Shown here: piece by piece, positions 1-13,000 of the stretch | How the letters are laid out: every line of letters begins with the position of its first letter | Position numbering within the stretch: position 1 is the stretch's first letter | Source: Apostichopus japonicus | Lineage: Eukaryota; Echinodermata; Holothuroidea; Aspidochirotida; Stichopodidae | DNA length: 64,000 nt | Assembly (NCBI RefSeq): GCF_037975245.1 | Contig: NC_092572.1 | Location: 28,689,989-28,753,988, forward strand | Direction of reading: 5' to 3' | The notes under the pieces: generated by a model | Databases searched by the model: none | What the model was told of the DNA's origin: nothing | What the model saw: only the letters and a program-made list of their open reading frames with translations | Made by a program: the position numbers and the translations under genes

Positions 1-600
1 TCATAATAAAGCAAAGGGTTCGTAATCCATAATAGACAAAAAAGGTTCGCTATTCTTAATAGGAGGAAAGGTTCGATCTTCATAATGGAACAAAGGGTCC
101 GTTATTCATAATAGGCCTAGCCAAAAAGGTTCCGTATCATTCACAATGAGGAAAAGGACCCCTTTAGGAAGCGTACAAGTTTATGTCGTGAATATGTCGA
201 AAATGTAGGTTTTGCTGCAGGGGTAGGGTGAAGCATGGTCTTGATAGTTTGTGGCTCATATTATCTGCAAAATTATGCATCCCCCCACCATCTGGTGGTG
301 CCCCCATAGGACTGTTGTGCCCCCCCCCTTTGCCCTACCCCCTAATAAAAAGTACGTTGAGGCCACTGGTTGAACACTATAGGCGTCCGCGAAAATGGAG
401 GACGTCGTTTGTACTTGTATGACGCACAACGAATCTTTTTTACATTATGGATTACGGACCCTTCGCTCCATTATGAATATCGGACCTTTCTTCCTATTAT
501 GAATAACGAACCTTTTTGTTTATTATGGATTACGAACCCTTTGTTCTATTATGAATATCAAACCCTTTGTCCCATTATGAAAAACGAACCTGACCCTGCA
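1..600. repeat. Foldback-like element: inverted arrays of about 26-bp units
   Basis: The segment 443-590 holds about six direct copies of a 26-bp unit beginning ATTATGGATTACG or ATTATGAATA and followed by ACC plus a T/C-rich end. The segment 1-150 holds the reverse complement of the same unit (CATAATGG, AAAGGGTCCG). A spacer of about 290 bp lies between. Long inverted arms made of short tandem subrepeats are the architecture of foldback (FB-type) elements. The left arm runs off the window, so the outer end and any target duplication cannot be seen. No transposase is visible in the spacer. Confidence 0.6.
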
Positions 601-3600
601 GACCCCCACCCTGCAAACCTCTGCAAACCTCTGCAAACCCCCACCGCTAGTTCCCCAATACCCATTCCAAATTAACACAGTACATTAAAGAAAACATTAA
701 CGTCAAAGTAAGATTTGAAAACTGTCGTGTGTTAACCTTTTCGAGTAAACAAAGGCCTTAATATATATAAATATATATATAAATATAAATAGATTACTTT
801 TAAAACAAATAAGTAATACCCAGAATCATGAAATGAATATAAAGGCATGGTTAATCAAGGTGTTAACGGACGGATAGCCTACTGAAAGATCAACTGTCTA
901 ATACAATGGGAAAAATTACAAAAGCAAGACAATACAATCTCCTAGATGACGTGATCTTGTCTACGGATAATGCTAAGCCTTCCTCCAGGAATTTATTCAT
1001 TATTCATTCTTCAAAATTTCTACTTTTAAGAAGAAACTGGTGATGGTCTTGATTGGTAAAGACTTGCAATGTATGTCAACTGAATATTCATTGTATGCAA
1101 TAACACACTTGTATATGTCCACTGAATAAACCTTTGTCTGCATTAACACATATGTGTATGTCCACTGAATGTTCATCTCTTTACAACAATGTACATATTC
1201 ATGTCTTACTGTGTTCTGCCTATGCATATACCCAATGGGGACAAAGACTGAGGAAAAGTTGCAGCAAATTCACCAAACCCAGAACACAAAAATGCACTTG
1301 ATAAAATAATAAATACATGTTGAAAATAAAACAATTTGTCAGCCTCTGTTAGTACAGGTATTAAGTTATCATGATATAATGGTTATTACAAATGTATGAA
1401 ACAAAATACGTTAACATATTAAAACCCAAAAACCTTCAGCCTTGCTTGGGTTAAATAGCTTTGTCAAACATACTAAAATTTTGGCGAATCATGTATGACT
1501 AAAATTACAAGGCTTTTTTCCCTTCTTTCTCAAAAACAATGATCCCCAACATCAAATGGAATAGTACCCTGTATCTATCTATGTACGCGGGGTGCATAAA
1601 CTTCATTCACACTGAACTCATGCATTTTCTACACCCTTATGTCATTTCAAACATTATAACAATAGAACATATAAATAATTACTTTTTAATTCTTGATTTC
1701 TAACTATAACAACCAACTTTAAATCATAATAAAAAATATTTTAAGAAAACATCCTTTAATGTTTCACAGTTCTTTGGAGTAATAGTTGAACAAAGCTCCA
1801 TTTTTATGACTGCTTTAAAGAACCTTTTTGAGTTTTGTAGAAATTTTTTACCAAACTTACAGAGTATTTTAATTTTGAAGAAAGGATTGCAACTGAGCAT
1901 TCTAAAACACCACCAAAGCGCATTCTTTTTTGACTGAAGGAAGTTCAAGGAAGGAGGACTTTATCAATTCCCTACATATCTTAACATTACGTCACTCAAA
2001 CCACATGTAAAAGGAAATAAAAACAAAAAAAAACGGAAATCGAAACTTTAAATTCCAATCTAATGAACTGTATATACTGTTACAGGACTTTAAATGTGGA
2101 ATCGCATCGAAGAGTGGCTCAAATATCAGCTCAAACTGCGACTTTGAACATTTCAAGGCATCCGTAAGTTTAACACTTTCTAATGAACTGAAAGTTGAAT
2201 ACAAAGTATGGTTTCCTGCCTGAGAGAAAGTATTTCCACTGAGACTTATTAACAGTTAGGTCAACCTTGGCTTGTCATAAAGAAATACAGTACCCAGGAC
2301 AGGGTTCACTGTCTGGTCAAGGAATTGATTAGCTCGTAACTCAGCTATTGTCATAAACTACTTCATTGTTTTATGACTAAAAGACAACAAAGAGGACACA
2401 ATTACATGACAATCCGTGGATAGTGGTGGGTCTCTAGCAACAATTTAGCAGTATGGTTGGAGGCATACGTATTTTATTTATTCATAAGAAAACTTATTTA
2501 TTTCATAAGAATGAAATGAAGAATTCAAAACACCTGTTTCTTCTGTGACTTGTTTTGTGTATACAATGTTAGCATCAAATGTGTCTACAGATGCATTGGA
2601 ATGAGAGTGGAGATTTAGTGAGTTTAGCAACGTCCACATAAAAATATAAACAAAGGCATGGGTCACATATTATATCTTTGGGTTCAAGCTGAGGTCGACT
2701 GAAGTTAGGATATGGGATATAAACTGATTCTTACCCCTGACAGACTTCTAAAGATGAGAACACGTCTCCCCCCATCCCCTTCCCCAACCTGATCTACTGT
2801 TATAGACAGTATACAATGTCACCCAGCTATTCCAACCGGCCCCTGTCTCCTTTTGAAGAAATTTCTTCCCCACATAATCATATTTGTATGATTTTTAATA
2901 CAGCACTGACCAATGCAGGCAGCACCTACTCCATTGATACAGTTTAGCATACACATTCTACTAATGTATTATCATGTTATATACAAGGGTACTAAATAAG
3001 CAGGGGCAGAGTGGCCTGGAGAGTATGTGCTAAACAGCCCTCTTAGAGTTCTGAGGAAATATACCAGGAGTTGTTTTCTGTGTTTTGAAGCACCCAGTAA
3101 AATTAACACCTCTTAAAGTGAAATGTTTGTTCGTACAGATGTAAACAGAAACCAACAACATATAATGTACAGATCAAAAGAACTTCAAATCCACTGTCAG
3201 CAAGCTATAAGGTGCGACCCCCAAGAGCAGGGGTTGCGAACATTTTCAGTGGGTGGCATGTTGTTTTCCCCAAAATATGCCTACAGTTTTTGGAGCTTTC
3301 CAACAAAAATCAATGAGGTTAGTTTTTTTACTATTTCAAGTCTGAGCAAAATGTCCTGAGGGGGTGTGGTGGGGTGGGGGTCTGACAAGTCATGGCATGG
3401 TCATCCTGGAAGATTCTGCAAACTTCTGGGTTTAGATGATAGCAAATGGCCCTTGTTTACACTCAAGTGATCCTTGGCTGTTCCACTAAAACGCTTATGA
3501 ACCAAGGGACACTTTTCACAGATATTGGCCCCTGGTCCAAAAGATGGGTCCTGTTATGAATGCTTCCATGTTAAACCAGTTATTACAGTACAAATGTATG

Positions 3601-6470
3601 TTTAAGGTTATTATACACATATTACAGCGATTGAGAGTGTGCTGAATGGAAAAGAAAAAGGCAATATGTTTCTAATTACCTTGTCATACTTTATAAGACA
3701 AAAACCTTCAAAGCAGTTTGAGAAAGTTTACATAATGCTGTTTGACCACATATCCAAGCAAATGATTTCCTGGGTGAGTAAACTGGACCGGAAAACCATT
3801 TTTAGTATCTATTGCCCTTCTAATGATGACCATGCTTCACGACTTTTCTTTTTCTTCCTTTTCCCAAAAAAAATAACATAAAAAAATAAATAGAGACTTG
3901 AGAACATTCTACTGTGAAGAGAGAAATAATTGATTCCCTCGTTGCAGTGTCATCATTAATTTCACCATGATGCGATAATCAGCAGATCTGGATTAGAGTT
4001 TTGCAAAATTTGGCAAGAAATGTTTAACCTTCAAGCATCTTCATTTTAGCCTAGATATATAATTGGCCATCAGGTGCAAGCTTCAAATTCCAAAGATTGA
4101 ATATAGCTTATTTTAAAACATTTTGTGGGTGTTCTGTTGTTTGTGCACATGTATGTAATACAATGTGTCTGTGCCTTGTAGTCTGCTACTGTGTACAATT
4201 TTATACACAGTCTATAATACATACAATATATAATATATTGTATGATACAATGTCAAATACCCCAGTAAGCCCCTTTCTTCAGCCACCCTCACCCCTATCT
4301 CCACCTCCCTCTCTTATCACAACTGACCCAACTTAAAAACCGACTCACTAGGGAAGTCTTTCGCTAATCTTTCTGGCGATCACAAAAAGTGCAAAAATAT
4401 CTGAGAACATATAAAAGCAACATGAAAGATCTTTCACCTGGATTTCTCACCAGTTTACCAAATTATCGTTCTAGCGTTACGATTATCTGTCAACGTGCAG
4501 GGACAAGTTTCCTTAACACACGGAAAAAGAAGAATAATGCAGCAGACGATATAGACCCTAATTGCGTCGACAAATAACCCAGATCAAACAGTCTAAGATA
4601 ATGAGAGTTGACTGTGACCCGACCGGGGTCATATCTGTTTCCTGTTAGGAAATTGTTAGTGCCTCAATTTCATCGCTAAATTACTCCATGACGGACGGAT
4701 TTGTTGACATTCCATGTTTTAACAACCCACTCCTCACTTTCAATTACACGTTGCCATCATATCTGTGACTTCCTCATAGAGCAGGTTATCATTTTTCTTG
4801 CAGAAACCCCTGGATTTCGCCAGCAGAAACCTTAACCTGACGCTGATATTCTAGAAGTAACGAATGAAAGCTTGTGGATGACACACTCCTTAAACACTGC
4901 ATTTTATGATTAACACAGACAGCTTTTACAGGCCATGAAGATCAAATTCTAACAGCTTACAAGAAAAAAACTTGTACGTAGAATTTGGACATCCCTCCAC
5001 CCCACCCCAACCCCACCCACCCACCCTCATGCTTACAGGTGTCATGATCCTACAAGCCCTTAAGTAGTCATGGCACAATTTAAAACCTCTCACTATGGTG
5101 TTTTTTGCAATAAAAGTTAATTTGGCAGCATATTTTGAGTGAATTTTAAATAGATAAACATTTTAACTGCAGAGAAACTTTGTGTCGCACAGACAATATA
5201 AAATTTTATCGATTTGATCAGAAACCTTTTAACTTTGATGGGTAATACTTTAGGCACGATCGTCCAGGTATGCACCATGCTTTCTCGAGTCAGGCTCCTA
5301 TCTGTGGTAATAAACTGACACAACTAAGCCTAGGATTTATTGCTGTTCATAGATACCCTATACATATACAGATTACAAGACAGTCTTCAGATGAAGGAAC
5401 TTGACAAGATTAATACCGGATATCGGTTTTTCAGATACCTAAATTGATAAGCTTTATAAATTTTTAGTTGTTTCAGTTTTATCGGTTTTTTGTCTCTCAT
5501 GTTATCTTGCAAGTTCATCTATTTTGTAATCAATTACAAACTCGTCACGTTGGATGGGATATTCATTTTTGTGAGATCATGTTACAGTGACAGACATGCG
5601 GAAGCCGATACCGGAAAACATCTAATAAACGTTGACAACTCCACTTCCCCTACCACCCCTCCTCCTTAAATGTTATCCACAAGTGATATTACCAAAAGGC
5701 TGTATAAATATTGCATTACCATCTCCAAGCTGGATCTTTAGGATCGAATTCAAACAGCTGTTTGTGTCTAGTCTTCAAGTTTTATTCCATAACTAAATGA
5801 CGGCATATTGACTCAAAGTTAGATTATGACCGAGCAAATTGAAACACCTGCTTAGATTTCTTAACCGCGTCCAAGCTACCGATCAAAGTCAAAGTTAAAT
5901 CAAAGCTAAACGAGGAAGTCTTTATTAATTCCATTTTTTTCACCATGTTTTATTTTGTATCCACATATCAAAGCCAAAATTGGAATTTTTGTTCACATTT
6001 TTAGTTTATTCTTGCAAATTTGAAATGAAACTGGACTTTTCCAGTTAGTGAAGGTCATTTTGCTATTAGATATTTTATCACTGAGCTTGGCCAAAATTTA
6101 TCAATACCAATCAGCTGATTGTACTTTTAAGTGTATTTTCCATTTTTCACCTCATTCTCATATTACTATGGCAACGTGCTTGTAGTATTCTGACAAGTAG
6201 GTTTCCCCTCTCATCCACTAAGTACAATAAGCTGGTAAATACTTACTTGTATGTGGTACTAAGTGACACTGAATCTAATAGGAAGCAAATTCCTTGTGAA
6301 ATTCTATTCCCCAAACTAGCAATACGGCTTCTGTTGAGTTATCAAGTATGTTTGTTGGGGAGAGGAGTTACCCTCCAAACAATTCCAATAGTTTCGGTAG
6401 AAGTCCAATGGCAATGAAAATGCAAATACTGAAAGTGCTACAGTGTAGTCAAACAGATTGATTTTTTTTA
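601..6470. other. Intergenic DNA, no recognisable gene
   Basis: Only short, AT-rich open frames of under 105 codons occur, without recognisable domains, splice structure or codon bias. A degenerate tandem repeat of about 42 bp (core ATGTCCACTGAAT) is present about three times near 1073-1170. The interval lies downstream of the ANKS3 stop codon and must contain its 3' UTR near the right end. The exact poly(A) site was not identified; an AATAAA on the minus strand near 6005 is one candidate. Confidence 0.6.
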
Positions 6471-6472
6471 TC

Positions 6473-6645
6473 TAGAATTTGGAGAAAAATTTTGAGTTTG
6501 ACCTTCGAACAATTGATCCATGTTATTCGTGGCTTTGATATTGATGATCTATGTCTGGTATCATGGCAGTGAATTACCGCTAGAATTTGGAGAAAAATTC
6601 TGCGTTTGGCCTTCTAATAATTGATCCATGTTATTTGTGGCTTTG
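6473..6645 (-). repeat. 108-bp tandem duplication over the ANKS3 terminal exon
   Basis: Bases 6581-6645 (coding, last exon) and 6473-6537 (3' UTR) are near-identical and lie exactly 108 bp apart. The UTR copy still reads as the C-terminal peptide ([20 protein letters not shown]), ending at its own TAG. The functional frame now stops earlier, at TGA 6563-6561, inside the spacer. The original C-terminus may therefore have been the downstream copy. Confidence 0.8.
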
Positions 6646-7044
6646 GCCACTACTCTAGCCATCTGGTGAGACATTTGACCAAGATGGCTCATCAAATCTT
6701 CCATACTAATATTCTGAATATTCATAGCTCTTGTACTTGCTTTCATATCCATCTGCAGCTGCTCTGTGGTTGGACTGTCCTGAGGACCTTTTCTATCGCT
6801 GTTTGTGATTGGCTGTGATGAGGTGTATGCCATGCCTCCATGCTGTGACAACATGTTCGCTAATGAGGTAGGAGGTCCGGTGAGTCCAGATACGGGTGGG
6901 AAAGAGGTCCCCTCCAGGGGAGGAAACTGAGCGTCCAAGATGAGGCCAATCTGGAGATTCTCTGCCAAGTTTTCAGGGGATAAAAGAATATCACTTTGGG
7001 GTTCTTTCTCCTTCAGCCTCTTTAGCAGTTCACTTTGGTAAAAT
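6561..7044 (-). CDS. ANKS3: ANKS3 terminal coding exon
   Basis: 484 bases with acceptor TTATCTTGTAG|A, ending at TGA 6563-6561. It starts [20 protein letters not shown], passes through a Pro/Ser-rich middle, and ends in a helical block ([20 protein letters not shown], then [14 protein letters not shown]). This block aligns with the conserved C-terminal helix of human ANKS3. The downstream 108-bp duplication repeats the last roughly 20 codons. Confidence 0.88.
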
Positions 7045-10000
7045 CTACAAGATAAACATTTTTTTAGAGAACATTGAAACAATACACTAGGGCTTTGGCA
7101 TCATCGCATCTCCCATCAAATCCAACATGGCAAGTTTAAAGTTCTGAGATATAACTGTGACCACATATATATCAACATCAATTTCATCTCGCAAGTCTTT
7201 GACATTTTAAAATTTTTGCAGCAAACCTTAAAACCTGACTTGATAGTTGCAGATTAGAGTTCAAGCTCTTTAAAATGTAAACTAGTTTTTTGAATTTTTA
7301 CTTTTGTTATATTGATATGATTCAATGATACAACACATCCTTCCCTTTAAACAGGCAGGAATCAGTTCAATGATATAAAGGTCTGTCCAGGTATTTACCG
7401 GTTCATCAACGATTTTACTCAACTGAGAAATATATTGATCATACAGAATTTGTTCATTTTGTAAAGCTTGGACTTGTAGGTGACCACGAATCCCAGACAA
7501 GTCTACATGTGAGGTTCTTCGTAATGTTATATTATCTTCCGATGGTAACCAAGAAGGATTTTTGAAATTTGCTAGTTTAGGTCAGCTTCCAAAATCCATG
7601 TTATGTTGTCTGAGTTGCAATGAGGCTCTCCGGTCATGCCCAAGATCCACAGAGGGCGCTGTCACTTCGGTCCTATCTAGTTACACGAAACTTGACAGGT
7701 TGCAATCTCTAACTGCAGATCGTAACAGTACCAGCATCCATATATTTTGTTTAAATTTTCCAGATGCTGGAAGCAAAAGCAGTTCCTACTCTGAATGAGC
7801 TTTTATTGAACTCTATGTTTTTGTTTAACCAGCTAATTAACATGGTGAGACCGTTTTCAGTGCAAGCATATAGCTACAGGCATATGAATTCTGTGACAGA
7901 GGGCCTTGCGTCTGTGACCCATCGCAGCATCTGTTAATATGTCTTTGAGTCCAATTCCCTGACTTACCTAACATGGTCTTACATTTTTCTGATTCTGTGA
8001 CAGAGGGACCTTGTGTCTGTGACCAATCACAGCATCTGTTAATATGTCTTTGAGTCCAATTCCCTGACTTACCTAACATGATCATACATTTCTCTCATTC
8101 TGTGACAGAGGGACCTTGTGTCTGTGATCAATCACAGCATCTGTTTATATGTCTTTCTGTCCAATTCCTTGACTTACCTAACATGATCATACATTTCTCT
8201 CATTCTGTGACAGAGGGACCTTGTGTCTGTGATCAATCACAGCATCTGTTTATATGTCTTTCTGTCCAATTCCCTGACTTACCTAACATGATCAGACACT
8301 TCTCTCATTCTGTGACAGAGGGACCTTGTGTCTGTGATCAATCACAGCATCTGTTTATATGTCTTTTAGTCCAATTCCCTGACTTACCTTACATGATCAG
8401 ACACTTCTCTCATTTTGTGACAGAGAGATCTTGTGTCTGTGACCAATCACAATATCTATTAATATGTCTTTCTGTCCAATTCCCTGACTTATCTAACATG
8501 ATAATACATTCCTCTCATTCCGTGACAGAGGGACCTTGTGTCTGTGACCAATAGCAGCAGCTGTTAATATGTCTTTCTGTCCAATTCCCTGACTTACCTA
8601 ACATGATCATACATTTCTCTCATTCTGTGACAGAGGGACCTTGTGTCTGTGACCAATCGCAGCATCTGTTGGTATGTCTTTCTGTCCTCTACTAGACACC
8701 CCTCTACAACACCTCTTAGTTCTTTCTCTTGCAGCAACTGGCCCGCCAACTCATCCTTCTTCAAGGACATCTAAGTAAAAACAAAATGGAGGATGAAGGT
8801 ATTGTTAACAGCAGCTGTTCCCACTCTATTACCAACATTATCTAGCAAAAACTCCATTACCTACAGAGATTACAAGAAATTTCCTAATTACCCCCAACAC
8901 TGTACCTAGCTGGTAATTAGTTTGACCAAGAGAAAATGACAACTGCACCCCTTACATAGACTAGTCCTAAGTGAATGTGACGTCAAAGGGTAAAATGCTT
9001 TGAACTAAGTCATTGAAATGTGTGATGTGGAAATTGTTAGTAAGTGTTTCAAGTATTTTTAACCATTTGTTACAACAATAATGCAACAACTAAAATACCC
9101 TGCTCATGTACCTGTGAGGCTAAACAAGAATTCAAACGACCTGCTGTAACCTTTAAGGTCAAATGAGAGGTTTGCCTCCATGACGACCAGAATAGCTATT
9201 CCACGGCAATGTACTGTTCAATATACAGTGAGGTTTACCAATGTGGGGAATAGCTCCACACATTCCCCTAGGCCACAGTAAGGTTGACTGTACATTATGA
9301 AATTGTTGAGTCTGCGGCTGACACAACTGGAATATTTCATTGACGGTGCCAATAATTATCTTCAAGTGGATTGCCCATGAACAAGAACCAATGTGAATAC
9401 GGATGGTCTTGGGGACTTCTACACATAACTGGTTGAACTGTTTGTGTATCACAGAAGACCGAACGACCATGTTATGTTTGTTATTGGTAAAAAAAGATAC
9501 AAATGTATGAGTATGTACCAGGCAATGTACACGTTTGAGCTTGGGGTATACCCTTGAGACTTTCCCTAAATCATAGGCAAATGTTTATTTAAATAGCATA
9601 GGTGGAGGGGTGCTGTAGCATTTAGAGTGTCTGCCCCTCAATCATTCAGGTTGCAGATTTGAATCCTCAACAGGCACTAGATTCTCTCGACCTATTGACC
9701 TATTGAAAATTGGGCACTGTGCAGTGTTGTTCAGTGGAATCTTCCGTGGATCTGGTATTTCTGGTTTTTGTCACAACTGGGGATTGATTCTGTTCTTTCA
9801 ATGGTTCCAAAACCACTAAGCAACTTTGTTAACCATAGCCACACTGCAGGGACGATGAATGGGGAAGAGGGAGGGGAGGGCCTTCACATTCCTCAGTCTT
9901 TGAGGTGTTCCATCCACTATCATCACATGGTTAGGCTTTCAAGTGAGCTTCTGTTGGCTTTCTAATCCAAATGGGAAATCCTAGACTAAACTCAAACACA

Positions 10001-13000
10001 GGGAGATTTTCAAAGAGAATTATTCCCAGGTTATCCAAAAAGATGAGCAATGGTCATTAAATCTGTTACCTCCTGATATTGCACAGCCATCTCTTGCAGA
10101 GCTGTCTCCATTTTATCGGCATAGATCTGCTCCAAGTCTGTGGAGAACATGCGGGCCTCGCTGTGCCATCTGGCGATGGCATTGGTCATCTTTCTCCTGG
10201 GGCCCATCAATCTGACAACAAATGATAGAACGTTTACGGTTTGTATTTCTGTTACAAGTTTATTTCATGACATCATCAAGGATTTCCTGACAAAAGGAAT
10301 ATGTTGTTTATAACTTTGATTTAGCCAAAACGGTGCACTTCGATATCACCATAGCAACACAATAGCCTAATCTCTAGTAGTATATCAGGACAGGACATGC
10401 AACATGTTTCCTTTTATGATGCGGTTTGTATTTGACCCAAATGTTACAAATTGTCCCGGTTTTCCCCCTACGATCTTATCTTTAAGGAAACTGTAATGCT
10501 GTTGAAGGATCAAATTTCTCTTACAATTGAAGTTAAGTCACTCTATGTGAGGTGTTGTATGTTAACTCACTGTTATACTGTTTATATACACATTGTCAGC
10601 ATATATACATGGAATGTCCATTTAACGTTTGGACTCTGGTTTTATCCTGGAGGTTGTCAAATTCCAGAACAAGTTCAAACAGTAAAGTGCTTCTTCCATA
10701 GCTTTTTTTTTCTTTCAAATTTTTTCTTTTCTCTTTCAAATCAGATTTGACCAGTTCTGACATCAATTTTGATGGTTTCCATTCAAGGTTTCCATTGAAG
10801 GCTTTGAAGCAAACGTTCAATGTAAACAGGTTAAATGTGCCCTTTTCCATATAACCATGCTGCTATCTTAACTATTTTACAAAAAAATGAATCGTCAAAT
10901 GAGAAATGTACACAGCACTTTAACAGAATACCAGACATAAACAACAAACCACATGGAATCAAACTTGATGCAAAACTTTTCCCCAAAAATTTGAACTGAA
11001 GGAAGCAAACACTCACTTGATGCCGACTTCCTTGAGGTCACTGTCAGTCAGCGTGAGGAAGACACGGAGGTCCACGTCCTGTTCCTCAAAGACAGAAATA
11101 TACTTGGAGAGGTTTAAACTCTTGAGAAGGCCTTGTAAATCATTAAAGGGATACACAGGACTATGACCTACAGTGTCACCCTCGGACGGGGGATGTACAA
11201 CAACCCTACTCGATAATGGAAGAATCGAAGGGGTGTATCCTATACTAGAAGCAGGAGGTACGGTTTGGTTTCCCTGTGGCTGAACGATGTCCGCATCTTT
11301 CGATGTACGTCCAGTCTGGTACGGTAGATGGTCAGCTGGTAGCATCCGCATGGGTTCAAGGTCAAAGGTCACATTCTTTGATTTTGAGTCGCCCAAAGTT
11401 CTCTGACCGGCAGGGTCACAAGGGGTTCCTCTGGGGTTCTCTTTGTGGACGGTAACGTGTCTAGAGTCTTGATCGGGTAGCCTCCCACCGCTCAGGTGGG
11501 TGACAAAATCTGACAGGGCTGTAGAATACGACGAGTTTGGACTGGCAAAGTGTTGACTGAGGTTAGGTAGGAGGTGCTCTGCCTCCCCATCATTACTTGA
11601 TATACTGCCCTCTCTGCTCAATCCCAGGGCTGCGGCTAACCCTCCCCCTCCCCCACTGCTGCTACAGCTGGATCCCCCGCTGCTTCTGACCGTGACCGCA
11701 TCACTGATGCAGAAAGGGTTAGTCTCTTCCCTCTCTGCTTCTCTCCCTCTGGATGAAGATGACCTCTCATCTGGTACATCTGGGAAACAAAAACAGAGTT
11801 TCATTTTGTGAGTAGCAGTAAATATTTAACAGCATTTGTGAACATAAACATACTTATTGTCTCAATACTTCAAGTTGCTTTCTTTTTCTTTGTCTGTAAA
11901 CTACTTTTTTAATTTTTAACTAATTTTACAAACCAGCCTGTTATTGTAATATCCTGATATAAGAGAATTGCTTGATCTGATGTCACTCTGTAAATCAATC
12001 CATCATAAAACTCAAACAACAATCTATAGTGGTTTCTTTTCTTCTTTTTTTTCCCTGCCAGATGAGATTAATCTTCTTAGAATTTTTATGATATATGCAT
12101 GGAGAGTATTTTGCTTTCAACATATTGTTTTCAACATATTGGTTTCAATATGTTTGACCACATTGATACAGTAAGTCCTGATACCCATGACCCTCTGCAT
12201 GATATGATCCAAGGCGCCAGATTCTGGTACAAGGATTAAATTAGCATTCAAATGTTGCATAGCAGTTTCCATAGCTCTGAACTTTGTCTCTAATTAAGTA
12301 TTATGGTTACTGTGTACAAAGACTCCAGTCCTATACATCTTTTGCACTTGTTTGTACAGCAATTAGCCCAGTTTGCATAGCAGTTTGCATGGGATGTGAC
12401 ATGAGATAAACTATTCTCTGCGGTGGTTACCATACTGAACCATTAGAGGAAAGATAAAATACCTGAAACCATCAACTACCATTTATAGTCCTCCGAAAAT
12501 TGCACCTGCCACAAATTATGAAATTAGGCGTCAACTTCAAATGCTTATAATGAAAATATAGAATGTCTCATTAAATTTGTAGGACACAAATTTTCTGTAT
12601 TGAACGAAGCCATTTGAGACCCTAATAATTTTATTGTGGCTTTTTCATAATATCATCTGACAAGCAAGGTTAAAAGTAAAGTTGGAAATTATATAAATGT
12701 GCATATTTATAACTACTATGACAGCATTGTCCAGGGAGACCAAATTGTTGAACAAAATCCAGGTGGGAGCAGATGGGGGGGTTTCTAAAGTTGAGTTCTT
12801 ACTTTGAATAATCACTCTATAAGTTTGGAAAACAAATTGATGACATATAAACACAATTATTAACAAACCTCTGCTTTGACTTCCTATTCATGTAATTTGC
12901 TCCTTGACTTACCTGAGCGTTTCTTCTGAAGGGTCTGCATCCGAGCAAACATTGCCGGTCCATCCTGTATACTTGGTCCCTTCCCTCTCGCAGTCCCACC

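Noticed and set aside
8078..8554. 158-codon open frame on the plus strand
   Set aside because: It is a by-product of the 105-bp array: a unit divisible by three keeps any stop-free frame open. The peptide is a simple 35-residue repeat antisense to ANKS3.
7891..8687. CRISPR-like array
   Set aside because: The units are contiguous direct repeats with no unique spacers, in an animal intron.
9159..9470. 103-codon minus-strand frame in ANKS3 intron 8
   Set aside because: No domain, no matching splice sites in phase with neighbouring exons. The region 9215-9295 has imperfect palindromic ends and may be a transposon remnant, but the evidence is thin.
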